Assembly: GCA_964612295.1 (NCBI GenBank)
Contig: CAZTDY010000001.1
Location: 1-64,000 of the forward strand
Direction of reading: 5' to 3'
DNA: 64,000 bases
Source: CAYQJL01 sp964612295
Lineage (GTDB): Bacteria; Eisenbacteria; RBG-16-71-46; CAIMUX01; WJJG01
Position 1 is the stretch's first letter. Each line of letters opens with the position of its first letter. This document shows, piece by piece, positions 35,836-45,035 of this stretch. The notes beneath the pieces are model-generated. The model saw only the letters and a program-made list of their open reading frames with translations, had not been told where the DNA came from and made no database searches. The translations under genes were made by a program, and so were the position numbers.

Positions 35836-36720
35836 CTAGGCGTTCGCAGCGGCCAGTTTTTTGTCGCGGCGACGGATAAGGAAGTGAACCACGTTACCAA
35901 ATATGATGAAGATCATGATGATCGCGTGATCTACGGTTTGAGCATCCATGCCCTTCATCGCTGTATAAGCACCGGCCCGTGTATAGGTGGGTTCCAGTTC
36001 CGGATAGGTATCGATGAGAAGGCGTTCGTATTCAGAGGCGCCCTTGAGCCCGCCGAGCATGCCGAGCATCTGGCCGGAGTCTAAGAACGCGTAGTATTTC
36101 GGCGCTGAAACGGCTGTGCAACCGACCGCGACCGGGACACCGAACTGCGCATTGACGAGGTTCGCCCACCATTCACCAATGACATTGGTTGCGAAACTGT
36201 TGACCAGTTGCACGTCGCCGTAGTTGTCGACTGACTGCATGAGCGGGAGTTCGCTCAAGGCATGGCCGCGCGCATCCTGAGGAAACACCCCGGCGATGCT
36301 GACGCCCATCTGTTTCATGGCGGCTTGCGCGCCGTCTTTGTAGCCAAGGTTCACGTAGTCGATCCCGTACTCCAGGTGGGGGAACTCCGCCATGACCTCT
36401 TCGAGTGACTCTCCCGCCATGGTTGCGCCACCGATGGGAAAGAGCGCAATCACGATCACCTTGATTCTTCGCGCAAAGCAGTGGCGCAAGACGGCGTGGG
36501 CCATCGGCTCGGTTTCCGGCGCGGTCGTGGGGCCGTAGTCGAAGGAGACAATGACCGCGTCGTCGGGGCCCAGCGATTCGACCTTCTCGAACCAGTTCTC
36601 CACCGGCAGGGTGGTCGAGACGGAAAAGCCGATGGGAATCAGAATGGGCAGAATTGTGCCAATCGCGATCAGCAGGTAGACAATCCGCCGATCAAGGTTG
36701 ACGAGTTGTTCCAACTTCAC
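35836..36720 (-). CDS. Unknown bitopic membrane protein with large soluble domain (membrane operon gene 3)
   Basis: A 294-aa protein with one membrane helix near residues 13-34 and another near 264-282. The ~230 residues between are soluble and of alpha/beta look: DDAVIVSFDYGPTTAPETEP, IKVIVIALFPIGGATMAGES, YGIDYVNLGYKDGAQAAMKQ. No family is recognised. The GTG start 36720 is backed by GGGAGGAG. It is 24 bases from gene 2 and 16 bases from gene 4. Which side the soluble domain faces is not clear. Confidence 0.6.
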   Translation of the reverse strand: MKLEQLVNLDRRIVYLLIAIGTILPILIPIGFSVSTTLPVENWFEKVESLGPDDAVIVSFDYGPTTAPETEPMAHAVLRHCFARRIKVIVIALFPIGGATMAGESLEEVMAEFPHLEYGIDYVNLGYKDGAQAAMKQMGVSIAGVFPQDARGHALSELPLMQSVDNYGDVQLVNSFATNVIGEWWANLVNAQFGVPVAVGCTAVSAPKYYAFLDSGQMLGMLGGLKGASEYERLLIDTYPELEPTYTRAGAYTAMKGMDAQTVDHAIIMIFIIFGNVVHFLIRRRDKKLAAANA

Positions 36721-36744
36721 CGCTCGTACTCCTCCCGTTACCGG

Positions 36745-37443
36745 CTATTTGCCGCGCAGGCCCAGGTAGGACCGCTCGATTCCTAAGATCACCCGCAATG
36801 ACAGGGCCGCGGCCCCCAAGGCCGCACCGATGATGATGCCGCGCTGGGCGGCGGTGTTGGGCACGGTCATGATCCAGTCGGTGATGGTGGGAAGCCAACG
36901 TTCCCCGCCGGGGGCCCAGCTGAATACGTATTCGCCCAGCGGTGTTCGCCCCAGCATGACCAAGAAGGCCGCCGTGAGCAGGATGGTGGCCTCCACGTTA
37001 CGCACCCGGAACGATCTGAACGCCGCCGACGCAATGTAGAAGGCCAGCAAGCTGAACATCGCCGCCTGGAGTGGATTGAACATGCCCCGCGTCATCCAAT
37101 AGAAAGGCGTATCGCTTCCGTCGGGGGCCAAGAGGATGCTCTGGAAGGGCCCCACGCGCATCGCGCTCAGCACCCCAAAGATGCCCATGACAAACAGACC
37201 GGCCAGCAGGCTGATGGAGAAGGGCCACCCCGTCCTCTTCCTTTCGATCTTCTTGATGTTGCTCTGCACGACGTTGACTACGCCCAAGAGCAGCGCGAAT
37301 CCCGCGATGATCACCATGTACTGCTCGACCTTGTCTCGCACGAAGGAGACGCCCCAGACCTTCTCGGTGAGGAAAAAGGTCACAATCGGCACCAGCCCGA
37401 CACACAAGGTGAGAAGCAGAGGCAATCGCAGCTTCCAAAACAT
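36745..37443 (-). CDS. Unknown polytopic membrane protein (membrane operon gene 2)
   Basis: A 232-aa protein with about six membrane helices, beginning MFWKLRLPLLLTLCVGLVPI. A basic loop, NIKKIERKRTGWP, near residue 65 suggests a cytoplasmic turn. A Pro/Trp/Arg-rich segment near 175-190 (YVFSWAPGGERWLP) lies between membrane segments. No family is recognised. ATG 37443 has GGGAGG six bases upstream. It sits between genes 1 and 3 of the operon. Confidence 0.6.
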   Translation of the reverse strand: MFWKLRLPLLLTLCVGLVPIVTFFLTEKVWGVSFVRDKVEQYMVIIAGFALLLGVVNVVQSNIKKIERKRTGWPFSISLLAGLFVMGIFGVLSAMRVGPFQSILLAPDGSDTPFYWMTRGMFNPLQAAMFSLLAFYIASAAFRSFRVRNVEATILLTAAFLVMLGRTPLGEYVFSWAPGGERWLPTITDWIMTVPNTAAQRGIIIGAALGAAALSLRVILGIERSYLGLRGK

Positions 37444-37507
37444 TGGTGGCCTCCCGTCCCGAACAACGCACGAGTTCCGCGCTTTTTTTGCGGAACCTAA
37501 GAATCAA

Positions 37508-38296
37508 CTACTGAATCGTCATGAAGTCGCGGATCCAGTGCCGGCCGAAGATCTCGAGGAGAACCCCGACCAGAATCGTGAGAATCAATCCCGCCTTTGT
37601 GAAATCCTGCCCCTTGATGCTGCCGAGCATCGCCGGTTCCTGCGACAGGTAGGCCCCAGCGGCAAAGAGCTCTTCGCCCATCAGGGTGTAGTCGCAGACG
37701 ACGGCGAAGAAGGGCAGCTGCGTGACCTCCGCGGTGCCCGCGATCTGAATGGCGCCGGTCGTCTGGCCCGTTTCCGCCAGCAGGAGCGACTCGGCATGAA
37801 ATGCGCCGATCAGGAAGTTCGCCGCCGGCTTCTCCCTCACCATCATCCCGGTCACCGAGGCCGTGTAGGCGAATTGGTCGTACGTGACGTAGCTGACGAC
37901 GTCGTCGTTGAAGAGGTCGGGACGTCCCGCCTCCAGGTACGCTTCCTGCGTCGTCTCGCGGGTGGCGGCAAAGGTCAGGGGGTCCTTGTTGAGCACCTCG
38001 ATGTCCACCGAGTACCGCGCGGTGAGCGTTGCGACGTGCCGCAAGACGGCCAGACTGGCGATGGTCTGGATGTCATCGACGCTGCCCGCCCCCGGGAGGT
38101 AGAAGACCTTCTTGCCAAGTTCGGTTGCCCTACCAACGGCCTCCTCCATCGCGGCAATCCCGGGGATGCGCCGAATGAACAGGGTGTGCCCCTTCCGGGA
38201 TCGATCGATGAAGATCAGGACGAGGCTCGAGAAGACCAGGACAAGAAGAAGGGGGGCGCCCACGCGGGTAGGGTCGTACCAGGTTTCCGGTGTCAT
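37508..38296 (-). CDS. Unknown membrane-anchored protein (membrane operon gene 1), perhaps DUF6754
   Basis: A 262-aa protein with membrane helices at about 14-31 and 237-250 and a soluble part between. The soluble part includes IPGIAAMEEAVGRATELGKK and VFYLPGAGSVDDIQTIASLA, then AEVTQLPFFAVVCDYTLMGE; I think these fit DUF6754 but cannot confirm it. AGAAGGAG precedes ATG 38296. It is the first of four genes on this strand (gaps 64, 24, 16 bases). A LOG-like gene lies 88 bases upstream. Confidence 0.6.
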   Translation of the reverse strand: MTPETWYDPTRVGAPLLLVLVFSSLVLIFIDRSRKGHTLFIRRIPGIAAMEEAVGRATELGKKVFYLPGAGSVDDIQTIASLAVLRHVATLTARYSVDIEVLNKDPLTFAATRETTQEAYLEAGRPDLFNDDVVSYVTYDQFAYTASVTGMMVREKPAANFLIGAFHAESLLLAETGQTTGAIQIAGTAEVTQLPFFAVVCDYTLMGEELFAAGAYLSQEPAMLGSIKGQDFTKAGLILTILVGVLLEIFGRHWIRDFMTIQ

Positions 38297-38384
38297 GCGT
38301 TTCTCCTTCTACTCGTAGATGAGGTAGACGGATGATAGCTGCTGCCGCGAGGGCGTCAAGCGCCGGTCCGGGGGAGGGGCCGGA

Positions 38385-38888
38385 TCAGCTCAGGATCTCA
38401 CCGATGGCCTTGATTGCGTCCTGCGGGGAGGAGACCCTCGCCGGTTTTGGCGCCAGCTCCGGGCCTGGGGGGGTGCAGTCCCAGGAATCGAGCAGGAGAA
38501 CCGGCTTGCCGCATTTGAGTGCCAGCGCGATCTCGGAGAGGGTTCCATAAGCGCCTCCCACCGCCACGATGACATCGGCAGACAGGACATTGACGAGATT
38601 ACGCGCCTCCGACATCCCGGTGAAGATCGGTAGCTGGATGTAGGGGTTGGGCGGGCTCGAGGCCGCATCGTGACCCGGCATGATCCCGACGGTCAGGCCA
38701 TTCTGGCTCCGGGCGCCTTTGGCGGAGGCCTCCATGACGCCCGCGCCGCCCCCGCAGAGCAGCGTGTATCCCGCCGCGGCAATCAGACGACCCAGCTCCT
38801 CGGCTTTTGCGGCGAGGTCCGCGGTGCAGGCCGACGGCCCCATGACCCCGATGATGGCTGGACGATGGTCGGGCACGTCACTCTCCAA
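38385..38888 (-). CDS. LOG-like protein (TIGR00725 / lysine-decarboxylase-like Rossmann family)
   Basis: A 167-aa protein of the TIGR00725/LOG fold. VMGPSACTADLAAKAEELG at the N-terminus, TLLCGGGAGVMEASAKGA and VAVGGAYGTLSEIALALKCG (the GGxxGTxxE-type motif) are typical. LOG relatives hydrolyse the N-glycosidic bond of nucleoside monophosphates; activity of this short branch is not established. Its start overlaps the 3' end of the phosphodiesterase-like gene by 11 bases, so the two are probably coupled. Confidence 0.8.
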   Translation of the reverse strand: MESDVPDHRPAIIGVMGPSACTADLAAKAEELGRLIAAAGYTLLCGGGAGVMEASAKGARSQNGLTVGIMPGHDAASSPPNPYIQLPIFTGMSEARNLVNVLSADVIVAVGGAYGTLSEIALALKCGKPVLLLDSWDCTPPGPELAPKPARVSSPQDAIKAIGEILS

Positions 38889-40845
38889 GCGCCTGGCGAC
38901 ATGATTCCAGGTGCGTCTGGCAGCCCTTGTCCTCGGGTCGCGATCGCACCGCTCTTTCCCAGTAGGAAATCGCAGTCTCCAGATCGGCCTGCATCTCGTG
39001 GATCATGGCCATCTGGACGATGGCGGCGTGATAGGTGGAGTCGATCGCCAGAGCGTCCTCGAAACATCCGATCGCCTGGTCGAACCGGTCCATCTCTTTG
39101 TACAACATGCCCATGTTGACCCGCGCCCCAAGATGCTCAGGATCCCGTTCCTGCGCCTCCTTGAGTACATTGAGGGCTCCGGTACGGTCCTTCAGCTCGC
39201 GCAAGACGAACGCGAGGTTCATGCGGGCCGCCATGAGATCGGGGTCCAGTTCCAGGGCGCGTTCCAGATTCGCGCGGGCGGCGTCATACGACTTGCGCCG
39301 CAGGTTGACCAAGCCGAGATCGAAGTGAGGCTCGGCGGCGTCCGGCGCCTTTTCGATGATGGCCTGCAGCTCTCGCTCGGCTTCGTCGTATCGCCTACGG
39401 AAGGAGAAGTAGTCGGCCAGGCTCCGCTGCCCCCTCAAGGTCAGCGCTTGTTCGTCTTCGTCCCGACCCAGGTAACCGAGGGTCAGGAGTTTTTCGACGA
39501 TCTGCTCGTCCAGGTCACCCGGATGGGACCCAGCCGCCCGCCTGTTTTCGCGCCAGGCCTCGTCTTCATAGGTGGGTATCGAATCGGGGAGGGCCGCATT
39601 CGCCTCCAGCATGTCGGTGAGTACCGTTCCCTCCATGTCCTGTCCGACCGGCAGATCGAGGAGGGCCAAGAGCGTGGGGGCGACGTCGAACACGGTGGCC
39701 TGCGTGTAGACGGCCGGGGCATCGGTCTCGGACTGCTTCGAGCGTACTTTCGGGCCGCTCATCAGGAGGAGTCCGTCGAACCGGGGCCATTTGAGAGCCG
39801 TCGCGTGGGTCACGTCGGGGGTTTTGGTGACCGGACGTTGCGTGGCCGCTCTGAAGCCGTGATTCGAGACGACCACCACGTTGGTGTTCTTGTCGGTCAG
39901 GTCCAACAGTTCCCCGAGCAGCTCATCTAGATGTACGTAGAACGCCAGGAGCGTGCCCGCGAACGCCTCTCTCTCCTCTGGCGTCGTGTTGGGATGCTCC
40001 GGTGGCGTGAATCTCGCATAGAGGTGGCTGGCCGCCGCGAGGCCGCTATAACAAACGGCGATCACATCCGGGCTCTGGGCGCCCGTGAGGTGTTTGGCAA
40101 GAGCCGTCTTTGCGCGCATGGCCTGATAGATGAGCCGGAAGTGTGAAACGAAATCCGCGAAGTCGCCGGCCGCCGACGCGTACTCCTCGGGGCCCAGCTC
40201 CATGAATCGCCGAGCGGTCTCGTAGGGCACCTCGAGCGAGTCGCGGGCGATTGCCAGAAGCTCATCCGTGAGTTCGGGAGGAGACACGAGACCAAGAGGC
40301 TCTTTGTCGCCGGGATGGAGCGCATGGTGGAAGAAAAGATCAGAGACGATGACGCCGTCGATCGGCTCGGCGGGCCAGCTCGTCTCCCATCCCACCACGC
40401 AGGTTCTCAAGCCCTGTTCACTGAGGATGTTCCAGAAGGCTTTCGATTGGCGGGCGGCTCCCGACGCCAGGATCGGCTTCCCGGTCAAGGGATCGGGCAA
40501 CGTGAAATCCACCAGCCGATGCTGATCGGGCCCTTTGCCCGTGGCGATACTGGTCCAGGTGTTCGGACCGTTGGGCGGGGCGATGCTCCAGAGCGGCCCG
40601 TGCGCGCCGTCGGAAACAAGGCGCTGAATGTTCGGCAGGCGTCCCTGCGCAAGGAGCGGCCGGATGTACTGCCAATCGCCTGCGCCGAAGCCGACGATCA
40701 GCATGTGCGGCGCCGGTGGGGCCTGGTCGCAACCGGGCAGAATCAGGCCGGCCAGCAGGCAGACCCCGAGGACGATGATCGCAGCAACGCCCCCCGAGCG
40801 CCCAGACACACTCACCACTCTTCGTTTGCGACCGGTCCCTGTCAC
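38878..40845 (-). CDS. Phosphodiesterase/alkaline-phosphatase-like lipoprotein with TPR repeats
   Basis: A 655-aa exported lipoprotein: hydrophobic segment then the lipobox LILPGCDQ. Residues ~45-400 are a type I phosphodiesterase/nucleotide pyrophosphatase fold with the nucleophile region NTWTSIATGKGPDQH. Two metal-ligand motifs look altered: VGFGAGDW in place of GxDG-ADW, and VSNHGF in place of SDHGF, so hydrolysis is doubtful. Residues ~460-650 hold TPR repeats (AAEPHFDLGLVNLRRKSYDA, LGARVNMGMLYKEMDRFDQA). The GTG start 40845 is preferred: TAGGAG lies seven bases upstream and it avoids overlap with the menA-like gene. Confidence 0.75.
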   Translation of the reverse strand: MTGTGRKRRVVSVSGRSGGVAAIIVLGVCLLAGLILPGCDQAPPAPHMLIVGFGAGDWQYIRPLLAQGRLPNIQRLVSDGAHGPLWSIAPPNGPNTWTSIATGKGPDQHRLVDFTLPDPLTGKPILASGAARQSKAFWNILSEQGLRTCVVGWETSWPAEPIDGVIVSDLFFHHALHPGDKEPLGLVSPPELTDELLAIARDSLEVPYETARRFMELGPEEYASAAGDFADFVSHFRLIYQAMRAKTALAKHLTGAQSPDVIAVCYSGLAAASHLYARFTPPEHPNTTPEEREAFAGTLLAFYVHLDELLGELLDLTDKNTNVVVVSNHGFRAATQRPVTKTPDVTHATALKWPRFDGLLLMSGPKVRSKQSETDAPAVYTQATVFDVAPTLLALLDLPVGQDMEGTVLTDMLEANAALPDSIPTYEDEAWRENRRAAGSHPGDLDEQIVEKLLTLGYLGRDEDEQALTLRGQRSLADYFSFRRRYDEAERELQAIIEKAPDAAEPHFDLGLVNLRRKSYDAARANLERALELDPDLMAARMNLAFVLRELKDRTGALNVLKEAQERDPEHLGARVNMGMLYKEMDRFDQAIGCFEDALAIDSTYHAAIVQMAMIHEMQADLETAISYWERAVRSRPEDKGCQTHLESCRQALGE

Positions 40846-40855
40846 GCGTGCTCTC

Positions 40856-41752
40856 CTAGCGAAAGATCGAGTTGCCCACAAGACCCAGAATTAAGAGCAG
40901 CCCGAAAGCCATTTGCAGTTGCGCCGTCCGCATGTCGATCGTGATGAGCGGCTCGCCGCCGGCCATGACCAGCTTGATCGCTCCAATCGCGAGCGGAAGG
41001 GTGAGGATCGAGAGCAGTCCCGGCAACGGAATCCAGCCCGCGATCACCGACACGATCACACTCAGGTAGGCGCACGCGATCATCACGATGTAGCCGATCT
41101 GGGCGCCCTTCGGGCCGAGCATCATGGCCAAGGTGGTGATGCCCGCCCGACGGTCGTTCTCGACATCGCGCAGGTTGTTCCCGTGCAGGATCGCGGCAAT
41201 CAGGAAGCCCATGGGCAGGCTGTAGGCGACCGGGGCCCAGGTGAGGTGTCCGGTTTGGACGACATAGGCCCCAATGGTGACGCCGACGCCGAAAGCCATG
41301 AAGACGGCGAGGTCACCCAGCCCGCGATACTTGAATTGACTGGGGGCCGCTGTATAACCCGCGCCGAAGACCAGACCGCCGGCGATGATCGGGATGAGAA
41401 CCGGACGGACCTTCCAGATGAAATAGAACGCGATCAGCGCCGAGATGATCCACAGGACCAGGGACTCCAGCAGGATCTCTCGTGAGGTCATGCGCCCGCT
41501 GGCCAACATGCCGCGCGAGGCGCCCACCGTATCGGAGCGATCGACCCCCTTGGCGAAGTCGAAGTAGTCGCTGAGGAGATTGGCTGCAGCGTGAACACAG
41601 GCCGCCGCCAACGCGGCCAGCACATAGTGAAGGATGTCCAGCCGAACCCCATCGTGCATCACCGCGACCATCCCCCCCACCAACGCGGGAATGACCGAAG
41701 CAGGGAACGAAAACGGCCGGGTGGCCTGCCACAGGAGTGCCCCTCTGCTCAT
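40856..41752 (-). CDS. UbiA-family prenyltransferase, MenA-like
   Basis: A 298-aa integral membrane prenyltransferase, nine or so helices. It resembles MenA (1,4-dihydroxy-2-naphthoate polyprenyltransferase of menaquinone synthesis): ANLLSDYFDFAKGVDRSD and HGNNLRDVENDRRAGITTLA are the two Asp-rich Mg/prenyl-diphosphate motifs, both intact. It begins WQATRPFSFPASVIPALVGG. AGGAGG lies eight bases before ATG 41752. The neighbours are not menaquinone genes, so the exact substrate is not proven. Confidence 0.82.
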   Translation of the reverse strand: MSRGALLWQATRPFSFPASVIPALVGGMVAVMHDGVRLDILHYVLAALAAACVHAAANLLSDYFDFAKGVDRSDTVGASRGMLASGRMTSREILLESLVLWIISALIAFYFIWKVRPVLIPIIAGGLVFGAGYTAAPSQFKYRGLGDLAVFMAFGVGVTIGAYVVQTGHLTWAPVAYSLPMGFLIAAILHGNNLRDVENDRRAGITTLAMMLGPKGAQIGYIVMIACAYLSVIVSVIAGWIPLPGLLSILTLPLAIGAIKLVMAGGEPLITIDMRTAQLQMAFGLLLILGLVGNSIFR

Positions 41753-41971
41753 CTCTGATCCTCCTCGAAAACCACGTTTTCGGGGTCCGACATGCGCGGA
41801 ACCCGCTGATACTCGTCGACAGCCGGGCCATGATAGACGACCGGGCTGCCGACGTCATCCCGATTCAGCCCGCGATTCGTCATGCATGCTGGATGTGGTA
41901 TCATAGCCCCAGCTTGTGATTCGCTTAGTTTCCGCCCCGACGTTGCATCGGGGATCAAGAGGGGTGCAGCC

Positions 41972-43774
41972 ATGGAACAACATCGTCGAACCCGTTTTCA
42001 CGCCAGGCCTTCCCTGGTCCTTATGACCCTGCTGTCCTGGATCGCCCTGTCGATCCTGCCGTCGGCCCGGGCCGAGATCCTGACGGTGACGGCGGTTGAT
42101 GGACAGAATGGAAACCTCTTGGAAGGCGCCTTCGTGATGGTCGGGCTCGAGACGGGCTCGCCGTTCGTGGGCAACTACGCCTGGACGGATGTGAACGGCG
42201 TGGTGATCTTCGACGATCCGGCTCTGACGGGTCCGCAAACGGTGACTCTCGCCCTCGATGGCTACGGTCACACCACGCTCTATGGCGGGGCCCAGGGAGC
42301 GATCACGCTGCCGCTTTTCCCTCTGACGGTCGATGCGACGATGGGCGGGACGATCACCCACGTGGAAGGCGAGGTCCAGGGCATCGCCAACAGCAGCAAC
42401 GACGGCAATCTCGACATCGGACTGATCCTGCCCGCGCTCGATCCCACCGAGTTCATCCTCGGTGATGAGATCGGGTTTTCCTTCGGGAGTGAGATCGTCA
42501 ACTTCCCGGTCATCGGTGATATCGAGATGCCCGAGAACAGTTTCATGCCGTCTCAGGTGGAGTATTACTTCTTCACCTTTGAGAAGACGCCCTGGCGTCT
42601 GGACGTGGCCGGCAATCGGCCGACCACGTTCGTGAGCGTGGCCGGTCGAATCTCGATTGATGCCCTGCTGGGCGGCGCCACCATCGATGACTTCCAGATC
42701 CGCGAGGTGGGTGTCGAACGGGACATCATGGTCAGTGGTCCGATGAACGTGAACATCAACTCCGATCTGGACCTGAGCATGAACCTCACGGTGCAATTCG
42801 CGGGGGTGCCCGCCGGCAGCGACCTGCTGGTCGTGCCCGGCGCGTTGATTCCGACCGCCGGCGGGGAGCGGATCGTCAGCTACGCTTTGCGTGAGGACAA
42901 CATCGACCTCACCCAGACCTTCCTGTTGCCGAGCCGCAACCCGGGCGGCGACATGGCGGATGCGGTCAACGTCGTCGTCGGGGCCTACGGGGACAGCTCC
43001 TCGGCGAATGGGTTTGGCGCGGGCATCATGGAACGCGATGGGTTCACCGTGCCGCACACCGAGCTGATCGACTCCTGGATGAATCTGCCCGGTCTCATTC
43101 AGGACGATCGGACCCTTCTCTGGAACGATCCGACTCAACCGGGAGTGAGCCCGTCACCGACCTGGACGCGTTCGACGATCGGTCTACGGCCGGTCAATCC
43201 GGACGACGGCGGTATCGCGATCACCAAAGACTGGCGCATCTACGCGCGCGCCGACCTCTATGAGTTGACGCTACCGAGTTTGCCTCCCTCCGCCCCGGGG
43301 CCATTGGGCGGGTTGCCCGACCCGGAGTCGACACCCGAGATCGACATGCTCTACTGGCAGTTCATGGCCGCCAACTCAGTCGATGATCCGCAGGTGGTGG
43401 TCGAGGCCTATCTGACCGGAGGGACTCACTGGACCATGCGGTGGATCCCGCTCGAGTTGCCCGTGGCCGCGATGCCCGAGGGGGGCTCGTTCGTCGGTCG
43501 TTCGGTCGGCTTGCAGGTGTGGCCGAATCCAAGCCGCGGAGATGTTCGGCTGAGCTGGGAGAGCGCGTCAGTCGAGCCAGGCGCCCTCGGCCTGCTCGAG
43601 TTCCTGTCGGTTGATGGACGGGTGATCGCCCGCCGGCCCGTGACGCTGGCGAGCGGCAGCTTCGAGTGGAACGGCCTCGTCGGCCGGGAGTCTGTGCCCA
43701 CCGGTCTCTATTGGGCGCGACTCACGCGCGGCGGGCAGGTCCTCGATCAGCGGCCTGTGCTGCGGATGCGGTAG
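41972..43774 (+). CDS. Secreted protein of unknown function with FlgD-like tail
   Basis: A 600-aa exported protein. A long basic lead then a hydrophobic signal (LVLMTLLSWIALSILPSARA). It has a carboxypeptidase-regulatory-like start (GNLLEGAFVMVGLETGSPFV), an unrecognised beta-rich middle (~100-510) and a C-terminal sorting module: WPNPSRGDVRLSWES, LEFLSVDGRVIA, GLYWARLTRGGQVLDQRP. The module is nearly identical to that of the next gene. ATG 41972 has GAGGGGTG seven bases upstream. The middle domain has no known function. Confidence 0.7.
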   Translation: MEQHRRTRFHARPSLVLMTLLSWIALSILPSARAEILTVTAVDGQNGNLLEGAFVMVGLETGSPFVGNYAWTDVNGVVIFDDPALTGPQTVTLALDGYGHTTLYGGAQGAITLPLFPLTVDATMGGTITHVEGEVQGIANSSNDGNLDIGLILPALDPTEFILGDEIGFSFGSEIVNFPVIGDIEMPENSFMPSQVEYYFFTFEKTPWRLDVAGNRPTTFVSVAGRISIDALLGGATIDDFQIREVGVERDIMVSGPMNVNINSDLDLSMNLTVQFAGVPAGSDLLVVPGALIPTAGGERIVSYALREDNIDLTQTFLLPSRNPGGDMADAVNVVVGAYGDSSSANGFGAGIMERDGFTVPHTELIDSWMNLPGLIQDDRTLLWNDPTQPGVSPSPTWTRSTIGLRPVNPDDGGIAITKDWRIYARADLYELTLPSLPPSAPGPLGGLPDPESTPEIDMLYWQFMAANSVDDPQVVVEAYLTGGTHWTMRWIPLELPVAAMPEGGSFVGRSVGLQVWPNPSRGDVRLSWESASVEPGALGLLEFLSVDGRVIARRPVTLASGSFEWNGLVGRESVPTGLYWARLTRGGQVLDQRPVLRMR

Positions 43775-43818
43775 CGAGGCTACTGCATACGGGTGTCCGC
43801 TCGTGCTGGGCTTGCGCG

Positions 43819-43846
43819 TTGAGCAGGTCCCAGGACATGATAGAAT
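43819..43846 (+). promoter_or_regulatory. Candidate promoter for the next secreted-protein gene
   Basis: TTGAGC (43819-43824), 16-base spacer, TAGAAT (43841-43846), 84 bases before ATG 43930. Confidence 0.5.
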
Positions 43847-43929
43847 CTCGAATGCAGATAGGATCTTCTCAACCTGATAGTCACGTTCACGGCCGATCCG
43901 GTCGCCAGAATTGGCAGAGGAGGTGCCCT

Positions 43930-44895
43930 ATGAGCGTCCGACTGCTGCTTCTTGTCTCCTGCTTATGCACCGTGATCCCGCTTGCGGGAGCTGATCCCAA
44001 CGACCTGAGTGGAGGGGTGCTCATCACCCATGCCGCATCCGATGAGTGTGTGGGCTACCTGTCCCGCTACGCAGAGAACGCCTGTGATGTGTGGACCCAG
44101 TGGCCCGAGGCGTGCGCGATCGAAAGCTGTGCTGAGCAAGTCAACACCCTGCCGACTTCCGGTTTTGAGGGCTTCAGGCTCTTCTGGGTTCTCGCCGCAT
44201 GGGGCGAGGAAAAGCAGTGGTGCGGCACTGAGTTCGGCATCAGTCCCGACTTCAACAATGAATGGTACTTCTTCGAGTTCGGACCATGCCTGGCCAACAG
44301 CATCGAGCTTCCTACCCCCGGCTGGCCCAGTGCCGGCGAGGGAACGGCCATCGTGGCGACGGACGAACCCTGGGTGGGCGACTTTCAGCCCGTGTACTTC
44401 TTCGTGGGCTATTCCTACTACGAGAGCCTGATCGAACTCGACGTGGATCCGGCCACCGGTTTCGCGGGCTTCGGAAACTGCGACTTCCCCTCCGTGGCCT
44501 GGGAGGCGGAGTGTCTCGGGGCCATGGGAATCGGAGATGGTGGGGGCGGCACCTACTGCTGTCCGGGGTTCTCCGGTGTGGATGACGATGACCTGGGCGA
44601 ACATGTGTCTGCCGATGGCCCACGTCAGCTTCACGCGACTCCGAATCCAAGCAGCGGGGCCGTCAGGTTGAGCTGGAGTGGAGCCCTCGCCGCGGGATCG
44701 AGCGAGCCCGGCCTCGTGGAGTTTCTCTCGGTCGATGGCCGAGTGGTTGCCAGCCACGCGGTGAATCTTGCGCAAGGAGCCCTCGTGTGGGATGGCCTGC
44801 TCGGCAACGGGCTGCCCCCCTCGGGAGTCTACTGGGCACGCCTTTCGCGTGGCGGGCAGGTCTTCGATCAACGTCCCGTGCTTAGAGTCAGATAA
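43930..44895 (+). CDS. Cys-rich secreted protein (tandem paralogue A) with FlgD-like tail
   Basis: A 321-aa exported protein. Signal ~1-21, then LSGGVLITHAASDECVGYL. The ~210-residue core with many Cys and Trp residues (WCGTEFGIS, FFVGYSYYESLIELDVDP, ECLGAMGIGDGG) is shared with the next gene, at roughly half or more identity by eye. It ends with a FlgD-like module (PNPSSGAVRLSWSG, FLSVDGRVVA, GVYWARLSRGGQVFDQRP) nearly identical to that of 41972-43774. ATG 43930 has GAGGAGGTG immediately upstream. Function unknown. Confidence 0.75.
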   Translation: MSVRLLLLVSCLCTVIPLAGADPNDLSGGVLITHAASDECVGYLSRYAENACDVWTQWPEACAIESCAEQVNTLPTSGFEGFRLFWVLAAWGEEKQWCGTEFGISPDFNNEWYFFEFGPCLANSIELPTPGWPSAGEGTAIVATDEPWVGDFQPVYFFVGYSYYESLIELDVDPATGFAGFGNCDFPSVAWEAECLGAMGIGDGGGGTYCCPGFSGVDDDDLGEHVSADGPRQLHATPNPSSGAVRLSWSGALAAGSSEPGLVEFLSVDGRVVASHAVNLAQGALVWDGLLGNGLPPSGVYWARLSRGGQVFDQRPVLRVR

Positions 44896-45035
44896 GGGGC
44901 GCGTCGGCAGAGTCCCTCCGCTGCAACTGCCCTACAATACTAGGTGTAGCTGTGAACCCTCGGCCCTTACCTGCCGAGGCCCCGAGAGTACGGTGGCCGC
45001 TCAAGGGCCGTCTGATCATGCAAAGGAGGTGCCCC

